From the IMG/VR virus record IMGVR_UViG_3300028800_000059, positions 113,319-177,318 of that record: a stretch of 64,000 nt of DNA; one strand, given 5' to 3'. Below are positions 33,152 through 41,340 of the stretch, one piece after another. The position numbers were made by a program, and so were the translations under genes. Within the stretch, counting starts at the first letter, position 1. Each line of letters begins with the position of its first letter. Below the pieces are notes generated by a model. That model was not told the DNA's origin. It saw only the letters and a program-made list of their open reading frames with translations, and made no database searches. Source of the DNA: a virus.

Positions 33152-33651
33152 TATTCTGCCTGTGGAATATTATTTGCCGTAGAAACCAACTCAGACTCTA
33201 CGTCAATAACTCCCAATTCTTCTTCCATTTTATCGAAAAATTGGGCGCTTGTGCCAGTGAATTCAATTTTTTCTACATTGAATTGTGTAATTGTTGCTGG
33301 TACAACTTCATTGTTTGATTTTGGTTCTGATCCTGGAACTGGCATTTGATCCATGAATTCGATTTCACGAATGTTTTTTTGAGTTTGAAGTAATTTTTCG
33401 GCAATTTCTCCAAGATTTTTTAGAAGTCCACTAGCTACTTCAAAAGCCCGTGGATGTTCGCTGTCTTCGGCAATGTCGATGGATTTTTCAAAGGCTGTTT
33501 GACCTAATTCTAATAGGTCGTGCATGGCCTTTCGAGCCTTTTGATAGTCTTCGGCTGTGTCGGCTTCAGAAGTATATTTAATAATTTTTTTGCTAACTTC
33601 TTCAATAGGAATAATATTATTGTTAGCATTTACTGATTCTAATAAAATCAT
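33151..33651 (-). CDS. 16: terminase small subunit (T4 gp16)
   Basis: A 166-residue helical protein with the T4 gp16 core: DLLELGQTAFEKSIDIAEDSEHPRAFEVASGLLKNLGEIAEKLL. It regulates gp17 and recognises the packaging start. ATG 33651 was chosen (a longer frame reaches 33678) because AAGGAAAA precedes it and the ATG overlaps the stop of the HNH gene (TAATG). Confidence 0.9.
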   Translation of the reverse strand: MILLESVNANNNIIPIEEVSKKIIKYTSEADTAEDYQKARKAMHDLLELGQTAFEKSIDIAEDSEHPRAFEVASGLLKNLGEIAEKLLQTQKNIREIEFMDQMPVPGSEPKSNNEVVPATITQFNVEKIEFTGTSAQFFDKMEEELGVIDVESELVSTANNIPQAE

Positions 33652-33977
33652 TATATTTTCCTTATTCCTTTGTTCCAAGGAATTTGTCCTTGTTTTGATT
33701 TACTTATTTTCAATCGAGTTTCTATAGATTTTTTTCTTCCTTTCATTTCTTTTTTATCTATTTGTTTAGTCATTCCCAAATATGCAAGTTTATCGCCAAT
33801 TCTACTAAATGAATTCCACATCATATGATGACAGTCAATATGTTCCTGTTCGGTTAAATGAATAATATTAATGGGATGATTAATGCCTCGCCCAGTTTCA
33901 TCTAAGGCTTTTAAAGAACCATATCGACGTTTCCATTCATGTTTAGGAATGATATGGTGTTTTTGATTGTATATCAT
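33651..33977 (-). CDS. HNH homing endonuclease (small)
   Basis: A 108-residue protein with KHHIIPKHEWKRRYGSL at the start and LTEQEHIDCHHMMW further on, giving the His-rich HNH centre, and a C-terminal helix (ETRLKISKSKQGQIPWNKG) typical of NUMOD DNA-binding modules. It is a shorter paralogue of the plus-strand HNH genes at 35313 and 44028. It lies directly upstream of and overlaps gene 16. No own promoter is evident, though terminator 33985 just upstream isolates it from the next transcript. Confidence 0.8.
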   Translation of the reverse strand: MIYNQKHHIIPKHEWKRRYGSLKALDETGRGINHPINIIHLTEQEHIDCHHMMWNSFSRIGDKLAYLGMTKQIDKKEMKGRKKSIETRLKISKSKQGQIPWNKGIRKI

Positions 33978-33984
33978 AACAATG

Positions 33985-34014
33985 AAAAAGAAAGAGGATC
34001 GAAATCCTCTTTCT
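33985..34014 (-). terminator. rho-independent terminator
   Basis: Minus strand: perfect 11-bp stem AGAAAGAGGAT / ATCCTCTTTCT with a TTCG tetraloop (33989-34014), followed by a U run. It ends the short transcript of the membrane protein gene just upstream. Confidence 0.92.
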
Positions 34015-34024
34015 GTTCGTTATA

Positions 34025-34189
34025 TTAGAACCAGCCTAAAGTAAAGTGTTCAAGCAAGTATAATGCTACAGCTACAATTGCTGCACCGCCAACCCACTTC
34101 AACCAGTTTGTGTTGTGTTCAACCAAGCTTGTTGCTTCATTACTTACAGCATTTCCTACGGAATTAACTGTGTTTGCTACGTTTGCCAT
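34025..34189 (-). CDS. small single-span membrane protein, 54 aa
   Basis: Begins MANVANTVNSVGNAVSNEA, followed by a likely transmembrane helix (WVGGAAIVAVALYLLEHF, about residues 32-49). It has AGGAGA as ribosome site, a CATAAATA late-type promoter at 34214-34221 and its own strong terminator, so it is an independently transcribed, probably abundant late gene between neck gene 15 and terminase. A pinholin-like or virion/membrane role is possible; no lysis genes are nearby to help. Confidence 0.65.
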   Translation of the reverse strand: MANVANTVNSVGNAVSNEATSLVEHNTNWLKWVGGAAIVAVALYLLEHFTLGWF

Positions 34190-34213
34190 GTTTTGTTTCT
34201 CCTTTTCAATAGT

Positions 34214-34221
34214 TATTTATG
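34214..34221 (-). promoter_or_regulatory. late promoter variant CATAAATA
   Basis: Seven of eight matches to TATAAATA on the minus strand, 24 bases before the ATG of the small membrane protein and overlapping no stop codon. Confidence 0.6.
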
Positions 34222-34222
34222 A

Positions 34223-35242
34223 TTAAAGTTGAGGGTATTCAGTGATAGTTGTATGGTATCCATAGGAACTATTGGCATTGGCATTGGCTGGATCGGGTGT
34301 TACCACAATTCTACTCATTGGTGTAGGCACTTCTTCGGCAGTAAATACGATATAACCAGATGCATTTGATTCGGCTGACTTGATGACAACATTCGACAAG
34401 AAGTGTCCAGAAGAAACATTTGCCAATCTCAGATGCCCAAGATTGGCGTTCCATTCGGCTACTTCGCCTTGAACATAGGATTCATTTAATGTTCGACCTT
34501 GGTAAACAATTTCGCCTGTTTTAAAAGACCCAGTTCCAGTGTTTGCATAAAATTCCAAATCAACGAATTCATCGAACAATCCATAGGCATTATACATGGT
34601 CGTGGTGACGGTAGTAATTAATGGAGTATTAGCCACAGGTCCATAATAAGTAGCCTTCATTATGAAATTGAGGTCCCATTGGATCATACGAATTGTTTCA
34701 TATGGACCTTCATATTCAATATTTGTATCCATTCCTTGAAGTATCAGAGGAAAATTTTTCTTTCCAGCCTCACCCATTTCTGGCATGACGTTTATTGACA
34801 AGGTGTAATCTTGCCGAAAGAACGGGATGATTTGTTCAATTACTTGATAGGCATCATCGATGTTTCTGGCAAACAAAGATAGAGTGAATGATAAATCCCA
34901 CGGTGCGCCTGTGAACATGGATAGAAGATGATCCGAAGCACCACCAACGTTTGCCATTTTGTTTGTCATTTGCAGGGCGCGTTGTGGGTCATAATTCATT
35001 GATGGTTGATCATATGAAAGCTGTGGAAGGACCACTTCAACCTGACGCGATAGATTTGGGTCCTGTCTCAGCCGGGATAGATATTTTTCTTTAGGTCCGT
35101 AATTGATAGGAACGCGCACACGATAAAACTCATTCGATTTGTCTTTACTGGCTCTAACAATCGAGATATCTTTAAAGATTGAACCAAAGGCAGTAATAGC
35201 CTTTCGCGTTATTTGGTTATAAAATGGTTGATTTCCAAGAAT
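34223..35242 (-). CDS. 15: tail completion / sheath terminator protein (T4 gp15), non-ATG start
   Basis: T4 gp15 pattern: RVPINYG with a following KEKYLSRL, then DLSFTLSLFARNIDDAYQVIEQIIPFFRQDY. A naive start is GTG at 35119, but the frame continues upstream for 41 codons encoding LGNQPFYNQITRKAITAFGS and so on, the conserved gp15 N-terminus, up to a stop at 35255-35257. No ATG, GTG or TTG occurs there. An ATT at 35240-35242 with AAAGGA eight bases upstream is the likely start. The C-terminal 100 residues add a module (GEIVYQG...EWN) shared with gp14 and gp8 here. gp15 joins tail to head. Confidence 0.85.
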   Translation of the reverse strand: MLGNQPFYNQITRKAITAFGSIFKDISIVRASKDKSNEFYRVRVPINYGPKEKYLSRLRQDPNLSRQVEVVLPQLSYDQPSMNYDPQRALQMTNKMANVGGASDHLLSMFTGAPWDLSFTLSLFARNIDDAYQVIEQIIPFFRQDYTLSINVMPEMGEAGKKNFPLILQGMDTNIEYEGPYETIRMIQWDLNFIMKATYYGPVANTPLITTVTTTMYNAYGLFDEFVDLEFYANTGTGSFKTGEIVYQGRTLNESYVQGEVAEWNANLGHLRLANVSSGHFLSNVVIKSAESNASGYIVFTAEEVPTPMSRIVVTPDPANANANSSYGYHTTITEYPQL

Positions 35243-35255
35243 GGGAGTATTCCTT

Positions 35256-35263
35256 TATAAATA
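35256..35263 (+). promoter_or_regulatory. late promoter TATAAATA for the HNH gene
   Basis: Exact core on the plus strand, 50 bases before the HNH ATG at 35313, with CTTGGAGG as ribosome site between. It is the only exact plus-strand copy found between genes. Confidence 0.75.
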
Positions 35264-35312
35264 AAGCATAGGTCGCGGATTGGCGTCCCACCTATTCTAA
35301 CTTGGAGGAACC

Positions 35313-35909
35313 ATGTCAGCTAACAATCATATTTATCATATCCATCATATCATACCCAAACATCGCTGGAAAGAACTCTATGGTTCTTTGGATGGCATTA
35401 ACGTGCCATGGAACACAATTCGATTAACTATATCCGAACATGCCGAATACCATAAAAAATTATGGAAAGAATTTGGTCGTTGGCAAGATGAATATGCGTG
35501 GAATTACTTATCTGGATTAATTGGTAAAGATTTGGTGTTAAAAGAAATATATAAGCAAAATGGTTTGAAGAGAATTGGTATAAAACAATCAGTAGAAACA
35601 CAAGATAAAAAACGAATTAAATTAAAAGGGATTCCCTTATCAAAGGAAACAAAAAAGAAAATGAGTGAGGCGGCTAAGAAACGTTGTCAAAATCCTTTGG
35701 AAAAGAAAAGATTGCAGAAAATGGCTAATAATTGGCTAGGCAAACATCATAAAACCGAAAGCAAAATAAAAATAAGTCAAGCCAATAAAGGACAAAATTT
35801 AGGTGGTAAATTATCTCAATCAACTAAAGATAAAATTCGTCAAAGCATGATTTTATTTGGTCAGAGAAAAAAAATTAATCGGGCGATCCAAATGGATTCA
35901 CTTCATTAA
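35313..35909 (+). CDS. HNH homing endonuclease
   Basis: A 198-residue protein on the strand opposite to all its neighbours. It starts with HIHHIIPKHRWKELYGSL and LTISEHAEYHKKLWKEFGR, the HNH core. It ends with repeated NUMOD3-like units (SKETKKKMSEAAKK, TESKIKISQANKG, STKDKIRQSM) that read DNA. Closely related to the gene at 44028. It has a late promoter and a good ribosome site. Its last 35 bases overlap the end of gene 14, so the neck genes 14 and 15 were separated without loss of either. Confidence 0.92.
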   Translation: MSANNHIYHIHHIIPKHRWKELYGSLDGINVPWNTIRLTISEHAEYHKKLWKEFGRWQDEYAWNYLSGLIGKDLVLKEIYKQNGLKRIGIKQSVETQDKKRIKLKGIPLSKETKKKMSEAAKKRCQNPLEKKRLQKMANNWLGKHHKTESKIKISQANKGQNLGGKLSQSTKDKIRQSMILFGQRKKINRAIQMDSLH

Positions 35910-36786
35910 AATTGATTACTTGATTTCCTTCGATTTGCAATTCTTCACCATCCGAAACAGTAAATGTTTCAGTATTGGCAATATCTAATTCATCAAAACT
36001 CGAAAGCAATCTAATTGTATTAGAAACACTACCGGAAACATTGATGCTTTCTTGGAATTCTCCTTTTGGAGGATATACAATAAGAGTATTGGTTGGGGCG
36101 TTCCAGCTTTTAACTTCGGCCGAAGCAAAGGAGGTATTCACGTTTGATCCTCCCTGATAAACAATTTCTCCCGAAATGTAATTACCACTACCTGCTGATA
36201 AATGCAGCGAAATAGCATAAGCCAATTCTTGCCGTACGGCATCGATATCGTCCACGCCTGTCTCCAATACTTCCTGAGAGTAACGAAAGGTTTCCACGGA
36301 TAATTCGTACACGTAGGATTCCTTGAAGGATTTGCCCAAGGTGCCAAAATTATATTCTTCATTGACGAATTTGATTTCGAACAATTTATCGAATACAGGA
36401 ATAAAAATGAGGTCGCCTTCTCTTGGAACTATAGCCAAATTTGTTGGCATTACTTTTTTGAATGTTCGGCGTGATATAATTAGGCTCGTGGAGTCTCGTA
36501 CCTCTAATCCAAATTTTGTGAAGAATTCTGAATCGCCAGTGAATCCATCCACTTTGTTAATATACATCGGCATCAGAAATGATCGCTTGAATTTCTTGAC
36601 TGGGTCTTCCCCAAATAATAAATCTACTTGATCTTGGCTTTCCCGCACAATATAATATACTGGCGCGGCGTGCATAATGATGACTTCTTCCAATAGGTCC
36701 TCGATCAATTCAGTTTCGTTTGATCGCCCAGCTTTAGGATAAAGGTCAAAATATTTGTTGAATAGTGGAGTCGCTTGTTGAGGCAT
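35875..36786 (-). CDS. 14: neck protein (T4 gp14)
   Basis: A 303-residue protein. Residues 20-170 match T4 gp14: NETELIEDLLEEVIIMHAAPVYYI, DLLFGEDPVKKF, FFTKFGLEVRD and PREGDLIFIP. The C-terminal part (about 204-260, GEIVYQGGS...EVKSWN) is an extra module also present in gp15 and gp8 of this phage. gp13 and gp14 seal the portal after packaging and allow tail joining. The 3' end overlaps the convergent HNH gene. Confidence 0.9.
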   Translation of the reverse strand: MPQQATPLFNKYFDLYPKAGRSNETELIEDLLEEVIIMHAAPVYYIVRESQDQVDLLFGEDPVKKFKRSFLMPMYINKVDGFTGDSEFFTKFGLEVRDSTSLIISRRTFKKVMPTNLAIVPREGDLIFIPVFDKLFEIKFVNEEYNFGTLGKSFKESYVYELSVETFRYSQEVLETGVDDIDAVRQELAYAISLHLSAGSGNYISGEIVYQGGSNVNTSFASAEVKSWNAPTNTLIVYPPKGEFQESINVSGSVSNTIRLLSSFDELDIANTETFTVSDGEELQIEGNQVINFNEVNPFGSPD

Positions 36787-36789
36787 GTA

Positions 36790-37572
36790 TTACCCAACAA
36801 AAAATTCTGGTGGAAATTGAACTGCGTTTTCTATATGATCTTTGGCGGCCTGTTCTTCCCGTGTAGCCTCATCATAAATCTGTTGTCCGTTCATAGTGAC
36901 ACCACCAATCAAGGCCACGCCTGAGAACTTCTTTAGATTTTGTCCCCATTGTTTTTTGACCAGGGCGGTCGCCAAAGTTTTCAAGGCTCGGTCGTTATAT
37001 ACATCCAAAAAGGTATCCGGTGAAACTATCTGGGTGGCTTCGTATATGATAAACTGGCCTGATAATTGGGCGCCTGTTGCCGAATCGGACCAATCCATAT
37101 CAATGTATAGTCTGTTATTGTGTCTATTATACCGAACTGGTGCTTCTCCATTGAATAACATATCGAGCAAGCGTAAATGTGTCATTGTGGTCCAATAGTT
37201 GACTACCGAAGTTGTGGTAAAATCATATAGATCATTCAATCGAATTTGATAACGAATATCGAACATGTTTAACGTAGAATTTCCATCGGTTGGTGGAAAA
37301 ATTCTTGACACCCCAACTACTGAATCTGGAATTGGTATCCATTTGTTCGCCACGTCCGTATCCGTGAGTTGATATTTGTTATAGACTTTTTCGGTTGCGT
37401 CCACATGATAATCTTGGAACCATTGCATGGCATCATCTACACAATCTTCCAATTGCATATCATCAATATTGATTTTAATGACCGGCGCTCCACACTTTCT
37501 AAGACAATAATCCTTTAGGTCTTGTCTGGATGCAAGCGAGAAATAAAGTCCTGTATTTGCTGAATCTGCCAT
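36790..37572 (-). CDS. 13: neck protein (T4 gp13)
   Basis: A 260-residue protein with the gp13 marks INIDDMQLEDCVDDAMQWFQDYH near residue 34, RIFPP, and the C-terminal TLATALVKKQWGQNLKKFSGVALIGG. It works with gp14 in the head-tail connector. Start ATG 37572 lies seven bases after a TATAAATA core, without a ribosome site. Confidence 0.92.
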   Translation of the reverse strand: MADSANTGLYFSLASRQDLKDYCLRKCGAPVIKINIDDMQLEDCVDDAMQWFQDYHVDATEKVYNKYQLTDTDVANKWIPIPDSVVGVSRIFPPTDGNSTLNMFDIRYQIRLNDLYDFTTTSVVNYWTTMTHLRLLDMLFNGEAPVRYNRHNNRLYIDMDWSDSATGAQLSGQFIIYEATQIVSPDTFLDVYNDRALKTLATALVKKQWGQNLKKFSGVALIGGVTMNGQQIYDEATREEQAAKDHIENAVQFPPEFFVG

Positions 37573-37579
37573 GATGTAG

Positions 37580-37587
37580 TATTTATA
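37580..37587 (-). promoter_or_regulatory. late promoter TATAAATA before gene 13
   Basis: Exact core on the minus strand, containing the stop codon of the upstream adhesin gene (37583-37585) and only seven bases from the gene 13 ATG. Confidence 0.65.
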
Positions 37588-38827
37588 GTTCCAAATAAAA
37601 TACTAAAGCCTGAGTTATGTTGATTACTGGTACTGGATAGCCAAAATAAAGAACTTCATTGATTAATTTCCAGGCAGAGTTTTTTGATATATTGGTGACT
37701 AGGGCACCTGCCGGTCCTCTATTCGACCCTGCTAGTCCTCGACCATAACTGTATAATCTTGGATCGTTTGTGTAGGGAGTTGCTGGACTATAATCAACTA
37801 TTACCCAAACATCTTCCACAGTAGTTAGATTACCATCAGCGGCCTTTGTTACTCCAGCCTCCAACAAATCAAGATTAGAAGAGGCCGTTGTCCAAATACC
37901 ATCATCGAAATAAGCATCGGATGTGGTGGCTGTAATTGCTGTATTGGTTGTTGTTCCATTAATACGCCGTAAGATAGATGGGTTGCCAGAAGTAGCCCTT
38001 TTTATTATTACGGCAGTTTTACAGGCATTAATGGTATCTATATTACGGATAACTTCGGTGCCGTGACCGGTTTGAATAATAGAAAACGGATTAATGACCA
38101 TACTCTGCGAAGAACCGCTTGTAGAACTAGTGCAATTAGAAGTAGCAACAAATGGAGTGTCTGACCAAAGAGTATAGGCTGTTGTGCCTGTTGATTTAGT
38201 CCAGGCATCATAGGTTGGAGTTCCTATTCGGCCTTGTCGAGCTAATATTTTACCTGATGCGACAAATGTTGTTGTACCGGTATCAATACGAACATCGTCA
38301 TAATATAGATTAGAATTTGAAACTACGAAATTGGCAGCGCGCCATTGATCTGTGGGGGAACCAGTAACATCGTTTGAATGTGTAGTGTTGACAATGTTTA
38401 CACCATCAAGATAAAATTGAACTACGCCGCCTGCTGCCAAATCAAATACATAGTTAATTGTATACCATTGATTAGGATTTAATATGTTACTAGGAATTTG
38501 CGTGGACATACCAATAGTTCCACCAGCATCAGATATATTTAAGACGCCAGTGGTTCTGAGAACTGCTTGAAGTCGAGAACTGCCTGACGTAGGAGCCTCT
38601 GAAAAGAAAGCCACGTCATTAGTAGGTAAGGCATCAAAGAAAAATCGAATTCGTGTTGATGATTGTGTAGCAGCAAGTCCCTTTACAAAGGTTGTGCGGC
38701 CTTGATTTGACGCGATTTTAAGAGCATAATTACCACTAGATACTATGGTACTTTGAATAGTTCCAGTAAGTGTATTTACTTCGCTGCCATCACCGGTTTC
38801 GAATCCACAAATATATGCTACAGCCAT
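37583..38827 (-). CDS. lectin-like (LamG/concanavalin-fold) virion adhesin
   Basis: A 414-residue protein. Residues 1-200 follow the laminin-G-like jelly-roll plan: GFETGD near the start, NQWYTINYVFDLAAGGVVQFYLDGV, and NLYYDDVRID at the end of the domain. The rest is Thr/Ser/Asn-rich beta structure, common in receptor-binding or decoration proteins. It opens the fibre/adhesin block that follows the neck genes. The ligand is unknown. Confidence 0.6.
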   Translation of the reverse strand: MAVAYICGFETGDGSEVNTLTGTIQSTIVSSGNYALKIASNQGRTTFVKGLAATQSSTRIRFFFDALPTNDVAFFSEAPTSGSSRLQAVLRTTGVLNISDAGGTIGMSTQIPSNILNPNQWYTINYVFDLAAGGVVQFYLDGVNIVNTTHSNDVTGSPTDQWRAANFVVSNSNLYYDDVRIDTGTTTFVASGKILARQGRIGTPTYDAWTKSTGTTAYTLWSDTPFVATSNCTSSTSGSSQSMVINPFSIIQTGHGTEVIRNIDTINACKTAVIIKRATSGNPSILRRINGTTTNTAITATTSDAYFDDGIWTTASSNLDLLEAGVTKAADGNLTTVEDVWVIVDYSPATPYTNDPRLYSYGRGLAGSNRGPAGALVTNISKNSAWKLINEVLYFGYPVPVINITQALVFYLEL

Positions 38828-39097
38828 TTACTGTTGCCACCAATTAGGATCAAGAGGTGAATTGCTAATACAAATAAATCCCTGTAATGGAACAACTGAA
38901 ATTAAATGTATTCCAACATACTCTGCACCCTGTAGTTTGGTCTGAATAAAAGTTGTGGCCACATTTTCTAATTGCGCTGGTGTCATTAGTTTCTGCGCTG
39001 GCGTTAAATCATTGCTTGTAATTGTATGACTCGCGCCGTTGGTTGTCACAACAGTAAATCCATCAGTTAAAGAAATTATAGAACGAACAAGAGGCAT
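38828..39097 (-). CDS. hypothetical virion-associated protein, 89 aa
   Basis: A small beta-rich protein ending in DPNWWQQ. It lies directly between two adhesin-type genes, with its stop abutting the next start, so it is part of the same late operon. No domain recognised. Confidence 0.5.
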   Translation of the reverse strand: MPLVRSIISLTDGFTVVTTNGASHTITSNDLTPAQKLMTPAQLENVATTFIQTKLQGAEYVGIHLISVVPLQGFICISNSPLDPNWWQQ

Positions 39098-39098
39098 A

Positions 39099-39905
39099 TT
39101 ACAAACTACTCACTTCAATTTGAAGGTTTGGCACTCCGCTGCCTGTACCATCGGCAGCTACAGTCATAAAGAGTGCTGAATTGGCATAAACTATAGGAAG
39201 TCCAGTTTTATCCAGTCCATGAACATCCGCCTCATGGTTAAATCTACAACGGCCTTGCCAGAGAGGTCGGAGGATCAGAACATTGAAAGTTCCTTGTGTT
39301 GCTACTGTTGATTGAATTGATTGTATAGATGATACTCCGTTATCTCCAGCTTGTAGTGGCATCCTAAACATTCGGCCAAGAGTGGGGGCAATTCCTGTTG
39401 CAATCACGCCAGTCTGTTGGCCGGCTACGCCTAGATCATTAGTATAACCAATATTACAGGATTGCAAACCAGTAAAGGCAGTTACGGTTTCTAACCAGAT
39501 TTGATTTCCTCGGCCAAAAGTATTAGGCGCGCTATAATCTGGCATTCGGCCTTCAAATGAAGGAGGACTAGTAATTGTATTGGATGTGGCGGCGTTGTAG
39601 GCCCCGGCCTTCCAAAGCATATCATAAAGATAAATTCTTCCAGAAACAGAAGAATTAAAATCTACAAGAGAAATATATCCAGTGGCTCTTGCACCAAATG
39701 GATCAATAGCTGGTGTTCCTGCTGTAGTATCATCAGGTACTACTCCAGCACTAGTATTCGACCCGGCTAAAGTACCAGGACCAGTACCAGCAAGATCAAT
39801 TAATGAAAATTGGATGCTCGCAACGGTAGTTCTTGCACCAGACTTAAAAAAATTGATTGATTGTTTTTGGGCATTAATATAATCACCAGTAGAAGTAATA
39901 GTCAT
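39099..39905 (-). CDS. virion protein, first of a tandem paralogous pair
   Basis: A 268-residue protein. Shared with the next gene are GRIYLYDMLWKAG, the PPSFEGRMPD segment, GNQIWLETVTAFTGLQ, GRMFRMPLQAGDNGVS, FNVLILRPLWQGR and GLDKTGLPIVYANSALF. The conserved blocks run along the full length, so the two arose by duplication. Composition fits a structural or fibre-associated protein. Family not recognised. Confidence 0.6.
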   Translation of the reverse strand: MTITSTGDYINAQKQSINFFKSGARTTVASIQFSLIDLAGTGPGTLAGSNTSAGVVPDDTTAGTPAIDPFGARATGYISLVDFNSSVSGRIYLYDMLWKAGAYNAATSNTITSPPSFEGRMPDYSAPNTFGRGNQIWLETVTAFTGLQSCNIGYTNDLGVAGQQTGVIATGIAPTLGRMFRMPLQAGDNGVSSIQSIQSTVATQGTFNVLILRPLWQGRCRFNHEADVHGLDKTGLPIVYANSALFMTVAADGTGSGVPNLQIEVSSL

Positions 39906-39917
39906 ATAGAAAGTCCT

Positions 39918-40730
39918 TTATTTATTTGCAAATTCTATTTGTAATTCTGGCACGCCACTGGAAGTCGAATCGGTTGATGTTGTGACAAATAATGCAGAAT
40001 TAGCATATACAATTGGAAGTCCGGTCTTATCAATGCCATGACAATCCCCACCATTAACAACAATAATTCTTCCTTGCCACAATGGCCGTAGAACCAAGAC
40101 ATTAAAGGTTCCTATTGTAGAAACATAACTTCTAACTGCTGTAATGTTAGAAACTCCGTTATCTCCAGCGGCCAATGGCATCCTAAACATACGATTAATA
40201 CCAGGTGCTACGCCTGTTGCTACGTTTCCTGTAAACTGTCCAGCCGTTCCTTGAGCATTAGTATAACTGATGTTGGCAGTTTGCAAACCAGTAAAGGCTG
40301 TAACAGTTTCTAACCAGATTTGATTTCCCATACCATATGCTAATGGGGTCGAAGGATTAAAATCTGGCATTCGGCCTGAATACGATGGTGGATTAACTGT
40401 TACAACAGAGTTGAAATTATAAGGTCCACCTTTCCAGACCATATCATAAAGATAAAGTCGGCCGGCTACTGTGGAAGCAAAATCAACCGTAGAAAGATAT
40501 CCAGTTGATCCTGTATTGAAAGAGTAAATATTTGGAGTACCTGCCGTATTCGCATCAGGAATTACACCAATCGAGGTATTGGAACCACCAAGCACGCCGC
40601 TACCCGGGCTACCCAAAAGATTGAATAAAGAAAATTGAATGCCGGCTACAGTTGTTATGCTATTGCTTTTAAAATAAGTAAGAACTTGTTTTGTGGATGC
40701 AATATAATCGTCAAGAGAGGCAATCGTCAT
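39918..40730 (-). CDS. virion protein, second of a tandem paralogous pair
   Basis: A 270-residue paralogue of the 39099 gene with the same conserved blocks (GRLYLYDMVWKGG, GNQIWLETVTAFTGLQ, RMFRMPLAAGDNGVS, GIDKTGLPIVYANSALF). Divergence is greatest in the first 90 residues and around the middle. Two related proteins may form a hetero-oligomer or offer alternate surfaces. Function unknown. Confidence 0.6.
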   Translation of the reverse strand: MTIASLDDYIASTKQVLTYFKSNSITTVAGIQFSLFNLLGSPGSGVLGGSNTSIGVIPDANTAGTPNIYSFNTGSTGYLSTVDFASTVAGRLYLYDMVWKGGPYNFNSVVTVNPPSYSGRMPDFNPSTPLAYGMGNQIWLETVTAFTGLQTANISYTNAQGTAGQFTGNVATGVAPGINRMFRMPLAAGDNGVSNITAVRSYVSTIGTFNVLVLRPLWQGRIIVVNGGDCHGIDKTGLPIVYANSALFVTTSTDSTSSGVPELQIEFANK

Positions 40731-40742
40731 TTCGTTTTCCTT

Positions 40743-41333
40743 TTATACTAATAATAAGTTTAGAGTAATATTTAATTGGGTTGGAGATAATAATACTGAA
40801 GAAAGATTCACAGCAATAGAATTACCAGTGGCAATAGTATTGGCGCCAGTAGCAATATTAATAGTTGGGGTTGAACTAACAGCAATGGCACTTAGATTTG
40901 ATACGGCCGCGCCATTAATCCAAATATTTGCAGAGCAGGTTCCATTTGCTGTGAAACAATTTGCTGAAACAATTTGGGCATTCTTCGGTGCCGCTCCCAT
41001 AAAATAATATAATCCACCTACAGGATTTAATAAACACATATGAAGTGCCGCGGGTATTCCTATCACGTTTGTTGCATTGACCACGTTTACATAAACATTG
41101 CCGCTTCCATCGCGTTCAACGCCGGTGCTTGCACTATTGGCAACCGAAAAAGTGGCGTTGCCAGCAGCCGAAGAATTGGCTGTGAGTACCCACATGATGG
41201 TATTTGAATCGTCTTTGAAATATAATTTACCGTCATGTTGATTCATGGCGATCTGACCATTGGCTACTTGGCCAAGGGTTGGACCGCGTCCAGCAGTAAT
41301 TGTTCGTAAATCTTGAATTACAGTATTAGCCAT
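40743..41333 (-). CDS. fibre-like structural protein, 196 aa
   Basis: Begins like many phage fibre N-termini: GRGPTLGQVANGQIAMNQHDGKLYFKD, an attachment-type segment. The rest is Asn/Ala/Ser/Val-rich beta structure. It probably forms a small fibre or a fibre base. Part of the 37583-42099 late block. Confidence 0.55.
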   Translation of the reverse strand: MANTVIQDLRTITAGRGPTLGQVANGQIAMNQHDGKLYFKDDSNTIMWVLTANSSAAGNATFSVANSASTGVERDGSGNVYVNVVNATNVIGIPAALHMCLLNPVGGLYYFMGAAPKNAQIVSANCFTANGTCSANIWINGAAVSNLSAIAVSSTPTINIATGANTIATGNSIAVNLSSVLLSPTQLNITLNLLLV

Positions 41334-41340
41334 TTTTCAC

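Noticed and set aside
35243-35312. Remnant of the gene 14 3' end beside the HNH gene at 35313, as seen at the 44028 HNH gene
   Set aside because: A short frame (WDANPRP) can be forced, but it does not match the gp14 end (VNPFGSPD) well enough to claim.
33651-35909. Group I introns carrying the HNH genes
   Set aside because: Flanking genes are complete and not split into exons. The nucleases sit between genes, overlapping their ends, so they are free-standing.
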